A stretch of DNA of 27,272 nucleotides from positions 1 to 27,272 of the forward strand of contig JAEORJ010000136.1 in assembly GCA_016840945.1 (NCBI GenBank), written 5' to 3'. This DNA is from Candidatus Gerdarchaeota archaeon. Lineage in GTDB: Archaea; Asgardarchaeota; Heimdallarchaeia; JABLTI01. Below are positions 7,986-16,296 of this stretch, piece by piece. Within the stretch, counting starts at the first letter, position 1. Each line of letters opens with the position of its first letter. The position numbers and the translations under genes are program-made. The notes under the pieces were generated by a model that saw only the letters and a list, made by a program, of their open reading frames with translations, had not been told where the DNA came from and searched no databases.

Positions 7986-8531
7986 CTATTGTTTTTCTTG
8001 TTCTTGCATTTTCTTTTCTAAGGTGGAATCAATAATAACATTAGCAATTGAATCAAATACTTTATCGACTCCTTCACCTGAGGCTGATGATGTTTCATGG
8101 TAAGAGACAAAATTATATTTGTCAAACAATTCTTTAAGTGACTCTTCATCATAATGCATACTTTGTGGTAGATCCTTCTTTCCACCGACTAGTATTAATT
8201 TTGTTTTGCTTGAATTAATAGCTAAATCAGACCATTCAGGAATACTATCTAAAGTTGATATTCTAGTTAAATCAAACATAATAACAGTAACAGTGGCTCC
8301 TTTGAAATATTTATCAAAAATACCCATTTGTTTGAATTGTTCTTGGCCACCAAGATCCCATATCTGAACTAAAACAGAATGTTCACCAGTTTTTATCTCG
8401 TGTGTATGGAATGCTGCGCCAATAGTTAGCTTTGTAGAATCAATAAAACTATTAGTAATATATCTATGAATTAGTGTTGTTTTGCCAACACCACCAGCTC
8501 CCGCTAAGACCACTTTCGCTAATAATTTCAC
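7986..8531 (-). CDS. Rab/Ras-like small GTPase with an altered G4 motif
   Basis: The roughly 182-residue protein is a single GTPase domain. Numbered from GTG 8531: P-loop GAGGVGKT (11-18), switch I T36, switch II DLGGQEQF (59-66, catalytic Gln present), G4 GKKD (117-120) and G5 SAS (near 149). G4 is normally N/T-K-x-D; here the first residue is Gly within LVGGKKD, which may lower guanine affinity or specificity. The C-terminus (EKKMQEQEKQ) has no cysteine for prenylation, as is usual in archaeal homologues. TTG 8534 is also in frame. I prefer GTG 8531 because AGGTGG at 8543-8538 is six bases away from it and only three from the TTG. DLGGQE resembles Arf/Rag-like switch II, but the P-loop is Rab-like. 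Confidence 0.85.
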   Translation of the reverse strand: MKLLAKVVLAGAGGVGKTTLIHRYITNSFIDSTKLTIGAAFHTHEIKTGEHSVLVQIWDLGGQEQFKQMGIFDKYFKGATVTVIMFDLTRISTLDSIPEWSDLAINSSKTKLILVGGKKDLPQSMHYDEESLKELFDKYNFVSYHETSSASGEGVDKVFDSIANVIIDSTLEKKMQEQEKQ

Positions 8532-8713
8532 CAAAGTCCACCTGTTATTTGATAATTATTTTACAATTTCACTCTTTCGTTTCGTTTATTGTGTAATTCT
8601 TATAAAAAAACTTGTTGTTGTCAGCAAAATTATGTTTAATTCTTAATATCTATTATAATTAATTTATTTTTAAGTAGTTTTAATATTGCAATTTGTACCT
8701 ATTATTGATTAAA

Positions 8714-8959
8714 ATGGTTAATAATTCTCCACTTAAGAAAAATGTACTTAATGAGAATCATTCTAAAGTTCAAAATCAAATTGATTTAGCTAATACAGAG
8801 ATAGCTAAATTACTCGAAAGTGAAGAATTTTTAGATTTTGTTTCATCAATCAGTGAAAGCTTAGATGACGGTGTTACTTTTAATGAGCTTTTGTCATCAA
8901 ATATTGTTCTTAAAAAAGCCCTTGCAATATTAAGAAAATCGCAAAAAGAGAACAAATAA
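8714..8959 (+). CDS. Small hypothetical helical protein
   Basis: An 81-residue reading frame from ATG 8714; a TTG at 8693 is also in frame. It is rich in Lys, Glu, Ser and Leu, with two probable helices around DLANTEIAKLLESEEFLDFV and VLKKALAILRKSQKENK, and no Cys or membrane segment. No clear Shine-Dalgarno precedes either start, so the transcript may be leaderless. It lies 27 nt upstream of the zinc-binding membrane protein on the same strand and is divergent from the Rab-like GTPase. I do not recognise a family. The frame is supported by its neighbours and by protein-like composition only. Confidence 0.55.
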   Translation: MVNNSPLKKNVLNENHSKVQNQIDLANTEIAKLLESEEFLDFVSSISESLDDGVTFNELLSSNIVLKKALAILRKSQKENK

Positions 8960-8986
8960 TCCAAGCAAAAGGAGCACTGTTTAAAG

Positions 8987-10087
8987 ATGTCTTTGGATTT
9001 ACTTGTTGATACTGAAAATAAAACAAATAAAGCAAAAGAACAAGAGAACCAAAGCTTTTTTGTTATGAAATGTTTAAAACATAATGACATTACCTTGAAC
9101 GATGAAATGATAAATCATGAAATAATTCGTTGTCAAAAATGTGGTTTCCCCTTAAAAACCTTAGATAAAGGAGTAACTACAAATGAATTAAAATCAATGA
9201 AATCTTTCAAGTTCTGTCGTATCTGTAAACGTGAACGGACTCTAAATGCAGTTCTAATTTCTAGTTATGTAGCATCAGCAGGATTATTTATAGCATTAAT
9301 AATTGGAGTAATATTAGATAAACTTACATTGGATATCTCTTTATTAATAGGCTGTTTGGAAATTATTTTTCTGTTATTTTTTGGTCGGTTTTTAGAAGAA
9401 GCAGTGTTTTTTGGCTTACAACATAAGGATAAGATCTTATCTGCACTTTACCGGTTTTCGATTTCATCAGAAATGCAAGCTTATGAGGTAGCGATGAAAT
9501 ATTTGCGTGATTTACCTGAGGATAAAATAGATTCTGATATTTTGAAAGGTATTTTACAAGTAATTGCTTATCAATCCAATAATTTACCTGTTGATTGGTT
9601 TTATGAATTAAGTCAAAAGCTTGATACAACACCTAAGGATTTCTTACAAAAATTATCAGAACAATTCGATGAATTAGAGGAGTTGAATTATCTAGATAAG
9701 TTAATTGCCAATGCTCCATCATTTGGTATTACCACTTTAATTGAAATTTTCCTTATAACTCAAAATATCTCTGGATTAGAGACAATTGAAAAGAGAATAA
9801 GTGAAATTCTAAATCAAGATAAAATCCCTTCTGAATGGTTGAATGATTTCTATATTTATCATCACCGTTATGAAGCAGCTTTATCATTAATTAATAAACT
9901 AGAAATTTTAACAAAAATCGATGAACTCTTAGTTAATTTTAAGGAACCTCGAGTTCCAACGATTGATGTTATTGAAAGCTCAAAGAATATTATTCAAAGG
10001 AATCCTGCTATTAGATATGTATTGCGCATTTTTCTTTATTTAGCATTAGCTTTTGTTTTAGGTTTACTATATCGATTATTCGATTAA
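8987..10087 (+). CDS. Membrane-anchored protein with N-terminal zinc-binding cysteines and a helical domain
   Basis: The 366-residue protein is unrecognised by name. Its N-terminus carries C29, C49-x2-C52 and C77-x2-C80, consistent with one or two small zinc-ribbon or treble-clef sites. Two membrane segments follow (about 86-110 and 115-134). The middle, about 140-335, is a soluble helical domain with repeated pairs (for example YEVAMKYLRDLPEDKI), perhaps HEAT/TPR-like. A final membrane helix near 341-363 ends in RLFD. The topology places the zinc sites and the helical domain on the same side of the membrane, probably the cytoplasm. ATG 8987 has GGAG at 8971-8974. A role in protein quality control or membrane scaffolding is possible but not shown. 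Confidence 0.7.
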   Translation: MSLDLLVDTENKTNKAKEQENQSFFVMKCLKHNDITLNDEMINHEIIRCQKCGFPLKTLDKGVTTNELKSMKSFKFCRICKRERTLNAVLISSYVASAGLFIALIIGVILDKLTLDISLLIGCLEIIFLLFFGRFLEEAVFFGLQHKDKILSALYRFSISSEMQAYEVAMKYLRDLPEDKIDSDILKGILQVIAYQSNNLPVDWFYELSQKLDTTPKDFLQKLSEQFDELEELNYLDKLIANAPSFGITTLIEIFLITQNISGLETIEKRISEILNQDKIPSEWLNDFYIYHHRYEAALSLINKLEILTKIDELLVNFKEPRVPTIDVIESSKNIIQRNPAIRYVLRIFLYLALAFVLGLLYRLFD

Positions 10088-10127
10088 TAAAGAAAAACTC
10101 AAAAACAATTCATAATTAATTCAATTG

Positions 10128-11702
10128 ATGCTAATGATAAATGATGAAATTGATTTATTGATTACTAATGGTAAAATTGTTACTATGAATAATAAAGAAC
10201 CAGTTGTTGAAGCTGTAGCAGTAAACAATGGTAAAATTATTGCTGTTGGTAAAACGAGATTACTATTAGATGATTTTCCAAAATCAAAAAAAGTAATTGA
10301 CCTTAAAGGCAAATTCCTCTGTTCTGCTTTTAATGATACCCATACGCATTTAATAGCTATGAGTGCTAAATTTCAAGACGTTGATTTAGCTGAAGTTAAA
10401 TCTCCTGAAGAAGCACTTGAGAAAATTGCTGAAAGAGTAAAAACAACTCCAAAAGGGAAATGGATTTTTGCTGAAAGATGGGATGAAAGCAATTGGACAG
10501 ATAAAAGATATTTAACATTGGATGAATTGGATAAAATTGCTTCTAATAACCCTTGTTTTGCTCGAAGAGTTTGTGGGCATTTGGTAGCAGTTAATTCATT
10601 AGCATTACAAGAGCTTGGTGTTAATTGGGATGATTCAGATTTGGATTTGGATCAAACAACTAAAAAACCAATAGGAATTATTACTGATGCTCTTATTGAT
10701 CGCTTAGCTGATTCACCAAAATTAAAGAAAAGCCAAGAAGAATACAACGAAGCAGTTAAACTAGCTTGTTCCTTTGCTCATTCATTAGGAGTTACTTCTG
10801 TAACAGATAATTTATCACTAAAAGGATTCAAAGCTTATCTCAACGCTTGGAAAAAAGAGAAATTGAGTATACGAATCTATGTTAATATTCCAAGATTAAG
10901 TTTTGATAATTATCTTGAAACAGGTCTTTTAACTGGCTATGGAGATAGCATTTTGCGCATTGGTGGAGTTAAAATTTTCACTGATGGATCATTAGGGGCT
11001 AGAACTGCAGCATTAAAAGAACCATATTTTGATGATTCGAAAGTTAAAGGCGGTTTCTATATTGATAAAGATGAATTTAATGAGACAATTGAAATAGCTG
11101 TCAATAATAATTGGCAAACAGCAACTCATGCAATTGGTGATGAAGCTATTGATTGGATTTTAGAAGCTTTTGAGAGACTTGATGATATATCACAAGTTCA
11201 AGCTGGCAGACATCGCATTGAGCATGCTGAATATCTCCATAAGGATCAATTAGATAGAGTAAATAAATTAGGATTAATATTATCTATGCAACCCAATTTT
11301 CCAGGACGATGGGGAAAACAAGGTCAATTGTATGAAACTAGATTGGGTCCCGAAAGATATAAACTACTTAACAATTTCAGAATGATTATTGATTCAAAGG
11401 CCAAGTTGTGTTTTGGTTCAGATAACATGCCAATGAGTCCAATTTTTGGCATTTGGTCAGTAGCAGCACATCCTATTGAAAACATTAAAATTACAGTTGA
11501 AGAAGCATTATATCATTTTACATTAGGAGCTGCTTTTTCAAGTTTTGAAGAAGACATTAAAGGCTCAATTGAAGTTGGTAAAGTCGCTGATTTTGTGGTA
11601 TTAGATAAAGACATTTTATCGATAAATCCTGAAGAAATAAAAGATACAAATGTTTTGATGACTTTTTTCAATGGGAAAATAGTTTATGAAAAAACAGCTT
11701 AA
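10128..11702 (+). CDS. Amidohydrolase family protein (YtcJ/NfdA-like)
   Basis: This is a metal-dependent hydrolase of the amidohydrolase superfamily, YtcJ-like subgroup, which includes N-substituted formamide deformylase. The N-terminal beta-sandwich starts DLLITNGKIVTM. The first metal motif is DTHTHL (about 71-76). VKIFTDGSLGARTA contains the Lys expected to bridge the metals in this subgroup. Other ligands are the His in THAIGDEA, the His in RIEHAEY and the Asp in FGSDNMPM. The C-terminal sandwich strand reads GKVADFVVLDKD. The length of about 524 residues is normal. TTG 10125, ATG 10128 and ATG 10134 are all possible starts; none has a good ribosome binding site. The substrate is unknown. 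It converges with the S-component gene, overlapping by four bases. Confidence 0.88.
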   Translation: MLMINDEIDLLITNGKIVTMNNKEPVVEAVAVNNGKIIAVGKTRLLLDDFPKSKKVIDLKGKFLCSAFNDTHTHLIAMSAKFQDVDLAEVKSPEEALEKIAERVKTTPKGKWIFAERWDESNWTDKRYLTLDELDKIASNNPCFARRVCGHLVAVNSLALQELGVNWDDSDLDLDQTTKKPIGIITDALIDRLADSPKLKKSQEEYNEAVKLACSFAHSLGVTSVTDNLSLKGFKAYLNAWKKEKLSIRIYVNIPRLSFDNYLETGLLTGYGDSILRIGGVKIFTDGSLGARTAALKEPYFDDSKVKGGFYIDKDEFNETIEIAVNNNWQTATHAIGDEAIDWILEAFERLDDISQVQAGRHRIEHAEYLHKDQLDRVNKLGLILSMQPNFPGRWGKQGQLYETRLGPERYKLLNNFRMIIDSKAKLCFGSDNMPMSPIFGIWSVAAHPIENIKITVEEALYHFTLGAAFSSFEEDIKGSIEVGKVADFVVLDKDILSINPEEIKDTNVLMTFFNGKIVYEKTA

Positions 11703-12295
11703 TTAACATCTGATGATGTTATTTCTTCATTCTTTTTATCTTCAGTAAAATTGGTATCTTTAATTGTTGATTCTATTATCAGTTGATTTGAAACGGATTT
11801 AGCAATATAATAAGCAATAATGCCACCTATATTTCCGGTGAAAATAGCTAACAAAGCAACGAATAAAATATATTCAGATGGCATACCATAAATGAATAAA
11901 ACGCTAATTGTTCCAATAATATTTGCTACAGAACCCTCAATGAGTGAACAGATAATCGAATTATTCATTTTAAAGAATAATAAATCCACTAAATCAACAC
12001 TAAGACCTGGTAATGTATAAGTTATCAAAGTAAAGATTCCATGATTCCCAAAAGGTAAGATCATAACTACTAAAGCTTGTGTGATTGCAAACATTAACCC
12101 AGAACCAAATTTTGGTACAAGTCTTTTAGTTAAGACAATCCAAAGCATATAGAATCCCCCAGCAATAGCTCCACCTGGTATAAATAGTGGTGCAGTTATT
12201 AAAGCAATCAATGGTCGAATAAGTTGTTTAGTACCTAATCCTAAAGCAGCCATAAGGGCTATTATTATCAAGTCATAGGTGCTAAATCTTCTCAT
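11699..12295 (-). CDS. ECF transporter S component, YkoE-like
   Basis: The 198-residue integral membrane protein has five to six hydrophobic segments from about 8 to 170. It carries the S-component style ITAPLFIPGGAIAGGFYMLWIV near 33-54 and FGSGLMFAITQALV near 63-76, which resemble the YkoE (thiamine-precursor) family pattern. S components bind the vitamin or ion and are energised by EcfT and two ATPases. This gene is last in a four-gene minus-strand operon led by its own EcfT, with a 23-nt gap to the gene before it. No ATPase is encoded in this operon. YkoE members are linked to hydroxymethylpyrimidine or thiamine, but the neighbours here relate to molybdopterin, so the substrate is open. 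Confidence 0.72.
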   Translation of the reverse strand: MRRFSTYDLIIIALMAALGLGTKQLIRPLIALITAPLFIPGGAIAGGFYMLWIVLTKRLVPKFGSGLMFAITQALVVMILPFGNHGIFTLITYTLPGLSVDLVDLLFFKMNNSIICSLIEGSVANIIGTISVLFIYGMPSEYILFVALLAIFTGNIGGIIAYYIAKSVSNQLIIESTIKDTNFTEDKKNEEITSSDVN

Positions 12296-12318
12296 TATTC
12301 ATCATCTTATTTTTATTT

Positions 12319-12855
12319 TTAATCAATGCTCAAGATTTCAATTAAAACTACATATTTTAAGCAAGATTGAGCGTTCCATTCATAGGGATAGGTATAGCTT
12401 TGCGGTACTATCAATCGTAATGGCCCATCTCCACCTTGATTTTGACTTTTTAAATACTCGCCATCTTTTTTGTAAGCGATTGTAATATTTTGAAAATTAC
12501 TTAATTCATTTAAATTAAAGGATACTGATAGCAGATCAGATGCGGTAATTTTTACATTAACATTTTCAGTAATATTAGCAATTTCAGTAATAATATAATA
12601 GAGTGAGATTCCTGTGTAAGATGCATTTTCTGTTGGATTTCCTTGTAACAAATAATATTCAGTTATACTTGGAAATTCTTCTAATTGAGTTATATTATAT
12701 ACAAGAGTTTCTTCATTAAATATTGAAATTGTTAAATTTCCTTCTTCTCCAACCAAATTTGGTTTCCAAACTGTAAAATAAACTGCTAAAAGAGAACTTA
12801 GTAAGACAATATTAACAATAACAGCGATTAAAATTATTTTATACTGTTTCTTCAT
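12319..12855 (-). CDS. Membrane-anchored sulfite-oxidase-fold (molybdopterin-binding oxidoreductase-like) domain protein
   Basis: The 178-residue protein starts with a signal anchor (KIILIAVIVNIVLLSSLLAVYF, about 6-27) and is otherwise extracytoplasmic with several Asn-x-Ser/Thr sites. Its soluble part resembles a short version of the oxidoreductase molybdopterin-binding domain (PF00174 type): YTGISLYYIITEIA, then DGEYL, then the hallmark GGDGPLRLIVP, a Trp, and LKYVVLIEIL at the end. The catalytic Cys of true sulfite oxidases is not recognisable; the only Cys is near 165. Stand-alone minimal domains like this may bind a cofactor or act as sensors. The start ATG overlaps the MobB-like stop (ATGA). 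Family assignment is from pattern memory and is moderate. Confidence 0.65.
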   Translation of the reverse strand: MKKQYKIILIAVIVNIVLLSSLLAVYFTVWKPNLVGEEGNLTISIFNEETLVYNITQLEEFPSITEYYLLQGNPTENASYTGISLYYIITEIANITENVNVKITASDLLSVSFNLNELSNFQNITIAYKKDGEYLKSQNQGGDGPLRLIVPQSYTYPYEWNAQSCLKYVVLIEILSID

Positions 12856-13634
12856 TCTTTTTTCTCCATTTGCCCTTTAAAATTAATTTTAATATTCGCT
12901 TCTTCTAAGGAATCAATTTCAAGTTTTAATGATGATAAGAAACCTCCCATCACATTTTTTATGATGGTTCGTACAAAAGGATTGCATGGAATATTTTGGT
13001 TGTTTATTTCTAAAATGACTTCTGAATCCTCATTCTCAATCACATAACAATCGTGGATTGTTTTATTTCCTTGAATTACTTGTTGCATTAGTTCATTACA
13101 AGACTTAAATCCACAATGTTCACAATTTAATTCAGGGAATAAGGGTAATGCTTTAAGTATAACGGCTTCTACTAATTCTTCAAAAGGAATATATTTTTCC
13201 TGTTCATTGTTAATAGAAAATTCTGGTATAGACGATATTATTGTTGTATATTCATTCACAAATTCCTTTTCTTGATCTTCTTCTTTCAATAAGGTGATAT
13301 GTGGATAACCAATTAGATCCTCCTTAGATCCCTCAATAAGCACAATATCTAATCCCTCACCAAACTTAAACAAAGCACTCCTCAGAGACATTGATTCATT
13401 ATAAAATATGGTTGTCTCTGATTTTGATTTGAACATCGTTTTTGCAGCGTTGGTCTTTCTTTGTCTTTCAACATCATAGTGTTCTTTTTCAACATCTAAT
13501 TTTACATCTTTAAATGCTAATTTAACCGTGCCAACATTAAAGCCTTTTTTTGATAATTTTGGGGCTAAAAATTCTATCGTTGTAGTTTTTCCTGATTTTT
13601 TTGCACCAGTTATACCAATATATTTTGTTACCAT
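12852..13634 (-). CDS. mobB: MobB-type P-loop GTPase with C-terminal Fe-S cluster domain
   Basis: Residues 1-160 match MobB, the GTP-binding partner in molybdenum cofactor nucleotide attachment: strand YIGITG, Walker A GAKKSGKTT (10-18), GTVKLA, a charged stretch before TNAAKTMF, and VLIEGSK (98-104), the MobB Walker B-like motif. Residues 171-196 form a cysteine motif C171-x2-C174-x4-C179-x16-C196 (NCEHCGFKSCNEL), typical of a 4Fe-4S domain. Archaeal MobB proteins with such an Fe-S tail are known. The C-terminal 60 residues contain NPFVRTIIKNVMGGFLSSLK. ATG 13634 is preceded by AGGTGA. It sits nine bases after EcfT2 and overlaps the sulfite-oxidase-fold gene, implying an operon for molybdenum or tungsten cofactor handling. 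Confidence 0.85.
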   Translation of the reverse strand: MVTKYIGITGAKKSGKTTTIEFLAPKLSKKGFNVGTVKLAFKDVKLDVEKEHYDVERQRKTNAAKTMFKSKSETTIFYNESMSLRSALFKFGEGLDIVLIEGSKEDLIGYPHITLLKEEDQEKEFVNEYTTIISSIPEFSINNEQEKYIPFEELVEAVILKALPLFPELNCEHCGFKSCNELMQQVIQGNKTIHDCYVIENEDSEVILEINNQNIPCNPFVRTIIKNVMGGFLSSLKLEIDSLEEANIKINFKGQMEKKE

Positions 13635-13643
13635 CTATTTCAC

Positions 13644-14513
13644 CTAATTTTGGTTGAATGTAAAGAAATTAGAAAATGATTTAAAGAATTCAGCAATCAT
13701 TTCCCTAAAGAAATATACTATCACACCAAATAATGCTATTGAGAGTATTATCATTATAAAATCTATTACTGATAATTTTAACCTATTAAAGTAAGTCCTC
13801 TTTTTTCTCGTATTAAATCCCCTGGTGTCTAGCGCAATAGCTTGATACTTTGATTTCTCTAAGAAATTCATCAATAATGCTGTTAATAATATTTGAAAAG
13901 CTTGAATGCGTTTTCTAAATGATCCTCTATTGATGCTTACACCTCGAGTCTCTAAAGCGATTTGTAAATTATTTACCTCAGAAGTAATCATAGGTAAAAA
14001 GTAAATTACTAATCCAGTAGTAAATGCTAATGTATAAGGTATTTTTATTCTTTGTAAAGATTGGAGATAATTGCTGGAATCTGTTGTTAAACTGAAAAGA
14101 ACAGAACCCATTGTTAAAATTAAAACTCTTTGACAGATAATTAATGCTGATAATATTGTTCCTGTAGAGATTAATATACTATCTTTTGAGATTTGTAATT
14201 GATTAAAAAAATTAAATTTAAAACTAATAATGAATTCATATCCTGAAGTATCAATTGGGAAGATAATTTGTATAATCAAAATCGCAGGTACTAAAAATAA
14301 TACTGGTTTAATTGCCCTCCAGAATAGTCTAATATTGACATTGGAAATAAATGTTAGGATGATAATAACTGCATTTAAAGCTGCAAGTAATATGTTGTCA
14401 TTTATTAGAACAGCCAAAAAAGAAGCGAATAATAGCATTAGTAATTTTGTTCTGGGATCCAACGTTATTTGATTCGTTCTCTCTTTCTTTTGAGCACTTT
14501 GTACAAATGACAA
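13644..14513 (-). CDS. ecfT: ECF transporter transmembrane subunit EcfT (second copy)
   Basis: The 289-residue membrane protein has the EcfT opening ITLDPRTKLLMLLFASFLA (about 16-34), four to five hydrophobic segments, and the two coupling motifs LETRG (in ALETRGVSINRG) and LDTRG (in ALDTRGFNTRKK). The first EcfT at 4297 has SRG in both places, so the two are clearly diverged paralogues. It starts with TTG 14513-14511, preceded by GAGG/AGGAT. It leads a minus-strand operon with MobB, a sulfite-oxidase-fold protein and a YkoE-like S component. Since no ATPase lies here, it probably borrows the EcfA pair encoded at 2575-4300 or elsewhere in the genome; that sharing is inference. Confidence 0.88.
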   Translation of the reverse strand: MSFVQSAQKKERTNQITLDPRTKLLMLLFASFLAVLINDNILLAALNAVIIILTFISNVNIRLFWRAIKPVLFLVPAILIIQIIFPIDTSGYEFIISFKFNFFNQLQISKDSILISTGTILSALIICQRVLILTMGSVLFSLTTDSSNYLQSLQRIKIPYTLAFTTGLVIYFLPMITSEVNNLQIALETRGVSINRGSFRKRIQAFQILLTALLMNFLEKSKYQAIALDTRGFNTRKKRTYFNRLKLSVIDFIMIILSIALFGVIVYFFREMIAEFFKSFSNFFTFNQN

Positions 14514-14812
14514 ATATCCTACCTCAAATCAATTTTTTTAGTTTTACATCATTACTTAATCATTTTATTAACAGATTCTGTGTGCTATCGATATGAATGA
14601 TTGGGAATAACGATAAAAATTTTCCTATGGAAAATATATTATTAAAAATCGCTCGAATTTTTCATTTAAATTTAGAATTGAAAATAACTCTAAAATTAAA
14701 TAAAAAGTGGCCTATGTTTAGACAGTTACATTTATTTTCACTTATAAGAATCATTTAATACTAAAAAACTGTATATATTAGAAAATGCACACTTTATCTG
14801 GAGCAGTTTATT
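14514..14812. promoter_or_regulatory. Divergent intergenic region with a candidate TATA box and an inverted repeat
   Basis: This 299-base AT-rich gap separates the minus-strand EcfT2 operon from the plus-strand longin-like gene. For the plus gene, TATATATTA at 14772-14780 is a possible TATA box, with GGAG at 14800-14803 ten bases before the TTG start. An inverted repeat, ATTTTCC-TAT-GGAAAAT at 14619-14635 (7 bp arms, 3-nt spacer), lies between the two genes and could bind a dimeric regulator. I see no reading frame or structured RNA here. Confidence 0.4.
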
Positions 14813-16141
14813 TTGATAAAACGAGTAATTATTCTAAAAAATAAAATTCCAATAGTTAATCGTAGTTATGAACCTGGGGAATCAGCTGACACTAATTCCT
14901 CGTTAGGTGAATATCAGACGATAATTGATGGAATTTCAGCTAAAGCTTTTGCAGGGCAGAAGAATGAAGAAGTTTCTGGTAACAATAAATTTAGCTATAC
15001 CTTATCTGATAACGTGCTTTTTATAATAGTATCTGATCCTAATGAGCTTGGTGTACTTGAAATACTTGTACCAGAATTAGAAAAATTATTCTTTGCTGTA
15101 TTTCCCAAAGATTTTGTTAATAATTGGAATGGTGATGATGCATCTGTATTCAAAGGTTTTGATTCAAGACTAGATCAAATACGAAGTGCCTTTGCTAATC
15201 GAATAATGACAAAACCTGGTAGTAGAAGAGATTTGGATACCCTAAGTGTAATGGAACTTCCCCAAAGATTACATAAAACAGCATTAGCTATTCTTGATTC
15301 AAAAATGGCTTCTTTTGAAGAAGTAATCGAAAAAACTGAAGTTACCCCGCAGGAAGCAGTGGCTAATATTCAAGAGATTCTAAATGCTGGTTTTCTTTAT
15401 ACTACTAAAATGGGTAATAGAGTGTATTATTCAATAAAATCTTTTGATGGTAAAACAGCTGCTGGAACAGCATCAGCACCAAGTATTGCACCAACAACAG
15501 AAGCGAAAACTGTAACCGCACCTGTGCGGGAACCTATTCCTTCTAGAGAAGCTGATCGTCCTATAGGATTAGAAGTTAAGAAACGTGATGCAAATAAAGG
15601 CAATATGCCTTTCTTAATTAAACAATTCAATAAGAACTTTGACAGAATATTCAATGCTGTTCTAAATAGAAAATTAGTTCTTATCGTTCTTGATCCGGAA
15701 TCAGATAAGAATGAAGTTTTACTAAATATGATATTAGATACACTGCAATGTTTTGCACCTGAACGAGAATTACGCATTGTAAATTATGCAAAGGATTTCA
15801 TCCATCCAAGAGATGCTGATATAATTAGAATACAAAGAGATCTATTGCAATTTTACTCCAATGAAGTAGTTATGGACATGGATAAAAAGCGCATTGATAA
15901 TGGTGAAAATTCTATTTATTTAGCTGATATAGTTAAGGATATGACTAAATTAAAACACTCTGAATGTGTTTCTTTATTAATAAATAGAATTACTTTAGTT
16001 GAAAAGCTATCTCAAGATTGGGCTAAAATCAAAAAGTTAAATCTACCTTCAGAAGATTTCATAACAAATATTCGTGGTAAGCACAATCCTGCAATAATCC
16101 AAGTAATGGATGATGTAGCAGAAAATGTATTTATGGATTAA
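14813..16141 (+). CDS. Longin-like domain plus winged-helix protein, unknown function
   Basis: I read three parts in this 442-residue protein. Residues 1-130 follow the longin order: strands KRVIILKN and KIPIVNRSY, helix YQTIIDGISAKAFAG, strands NKFSYTLSD and VLFIIVSD, and helices ILVPELEKLFFAVFPKDF onward. Residues 143-210 look like a winged helix (MELPQRLHKTALAILDSK, a second helix, then the wing TTKMGNRVYYSI). A low-complexity Ala/Thr/Pro linker covers about 212-262. Residues 265-442 are an alpha/beta domain with KLVLIVLDPE, which I do not recognise. Longin domains act in eukaryotic trafficking and in the SRP receptor, often with Arf-like GTPases; one is encoded 1.9 kb downstream. TTG 14813 has GGAG upstream. 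Domain calls are from secondary-structure pattern, not strict motifs. Confidence 0.65.
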   Translation: MIKRVIILKNKIPIVNRSYEPGESADTNSSLGEYQTIIDGISAKAFAGQKNEEVSGNNKFSYTLSDNVLFIIVSDPNELGVLEILVPELEKLFFAVFPKDFVNNWNGDDASVFKGFDSRLDQIRSAFANRIMTKPGSRRDLDTLSVMELPQRLHKTALAILDSKMASFEEVIEKTEVTPQEAVANIQEILNAGFLYTTKMGNRVYYSIKSFDGKTAAGTASAPSIAPTTEAKTVTAPVREPIPSREADRPIGLEVKKRDANKGNMPFLIKQFNKNFDRIFNAVLNRKLVLIVLDPESDKNEVLLNMILDTLQCFAPERELRIVNYAKDFIHPRDADIIRIQRDLLQFYSNEVVMDMDKKRIDNGENSIYLADIVKDMTKLKHSECVSLLINRITLVEKLSQDWAKIKKLNLPSEDFITNIRGKHNPAIIQVMDDVAENVFMD

Positions 16142-16296
16142 CTTTATTCCATAAATCTTTTTTCATTTTTTTAAGTACTAAATTTGCCCTAAGGTGAACA
16201 GTTTTATTTTGAAAAATAAGTTTCATTAATTTAGTGATAAAAAATCGAAATATTTTTCACAGATTATTGTTAAACTAAATTAGGTGTAATAAAACA

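Noticed and set aside
12319..12855. Functional sulfite oxidase
   Set aside because: The domain is short, the catalytic cysteine is not recognisable and there is no dimerisation domain, so only a fold relationship is claimed.
15427..15777. 116-codon minus-strand reading frame inside the longin-like gene
   Set aside because: It is antisense to the linker and C-terminal domain, with no ribosome binding site or family motif.
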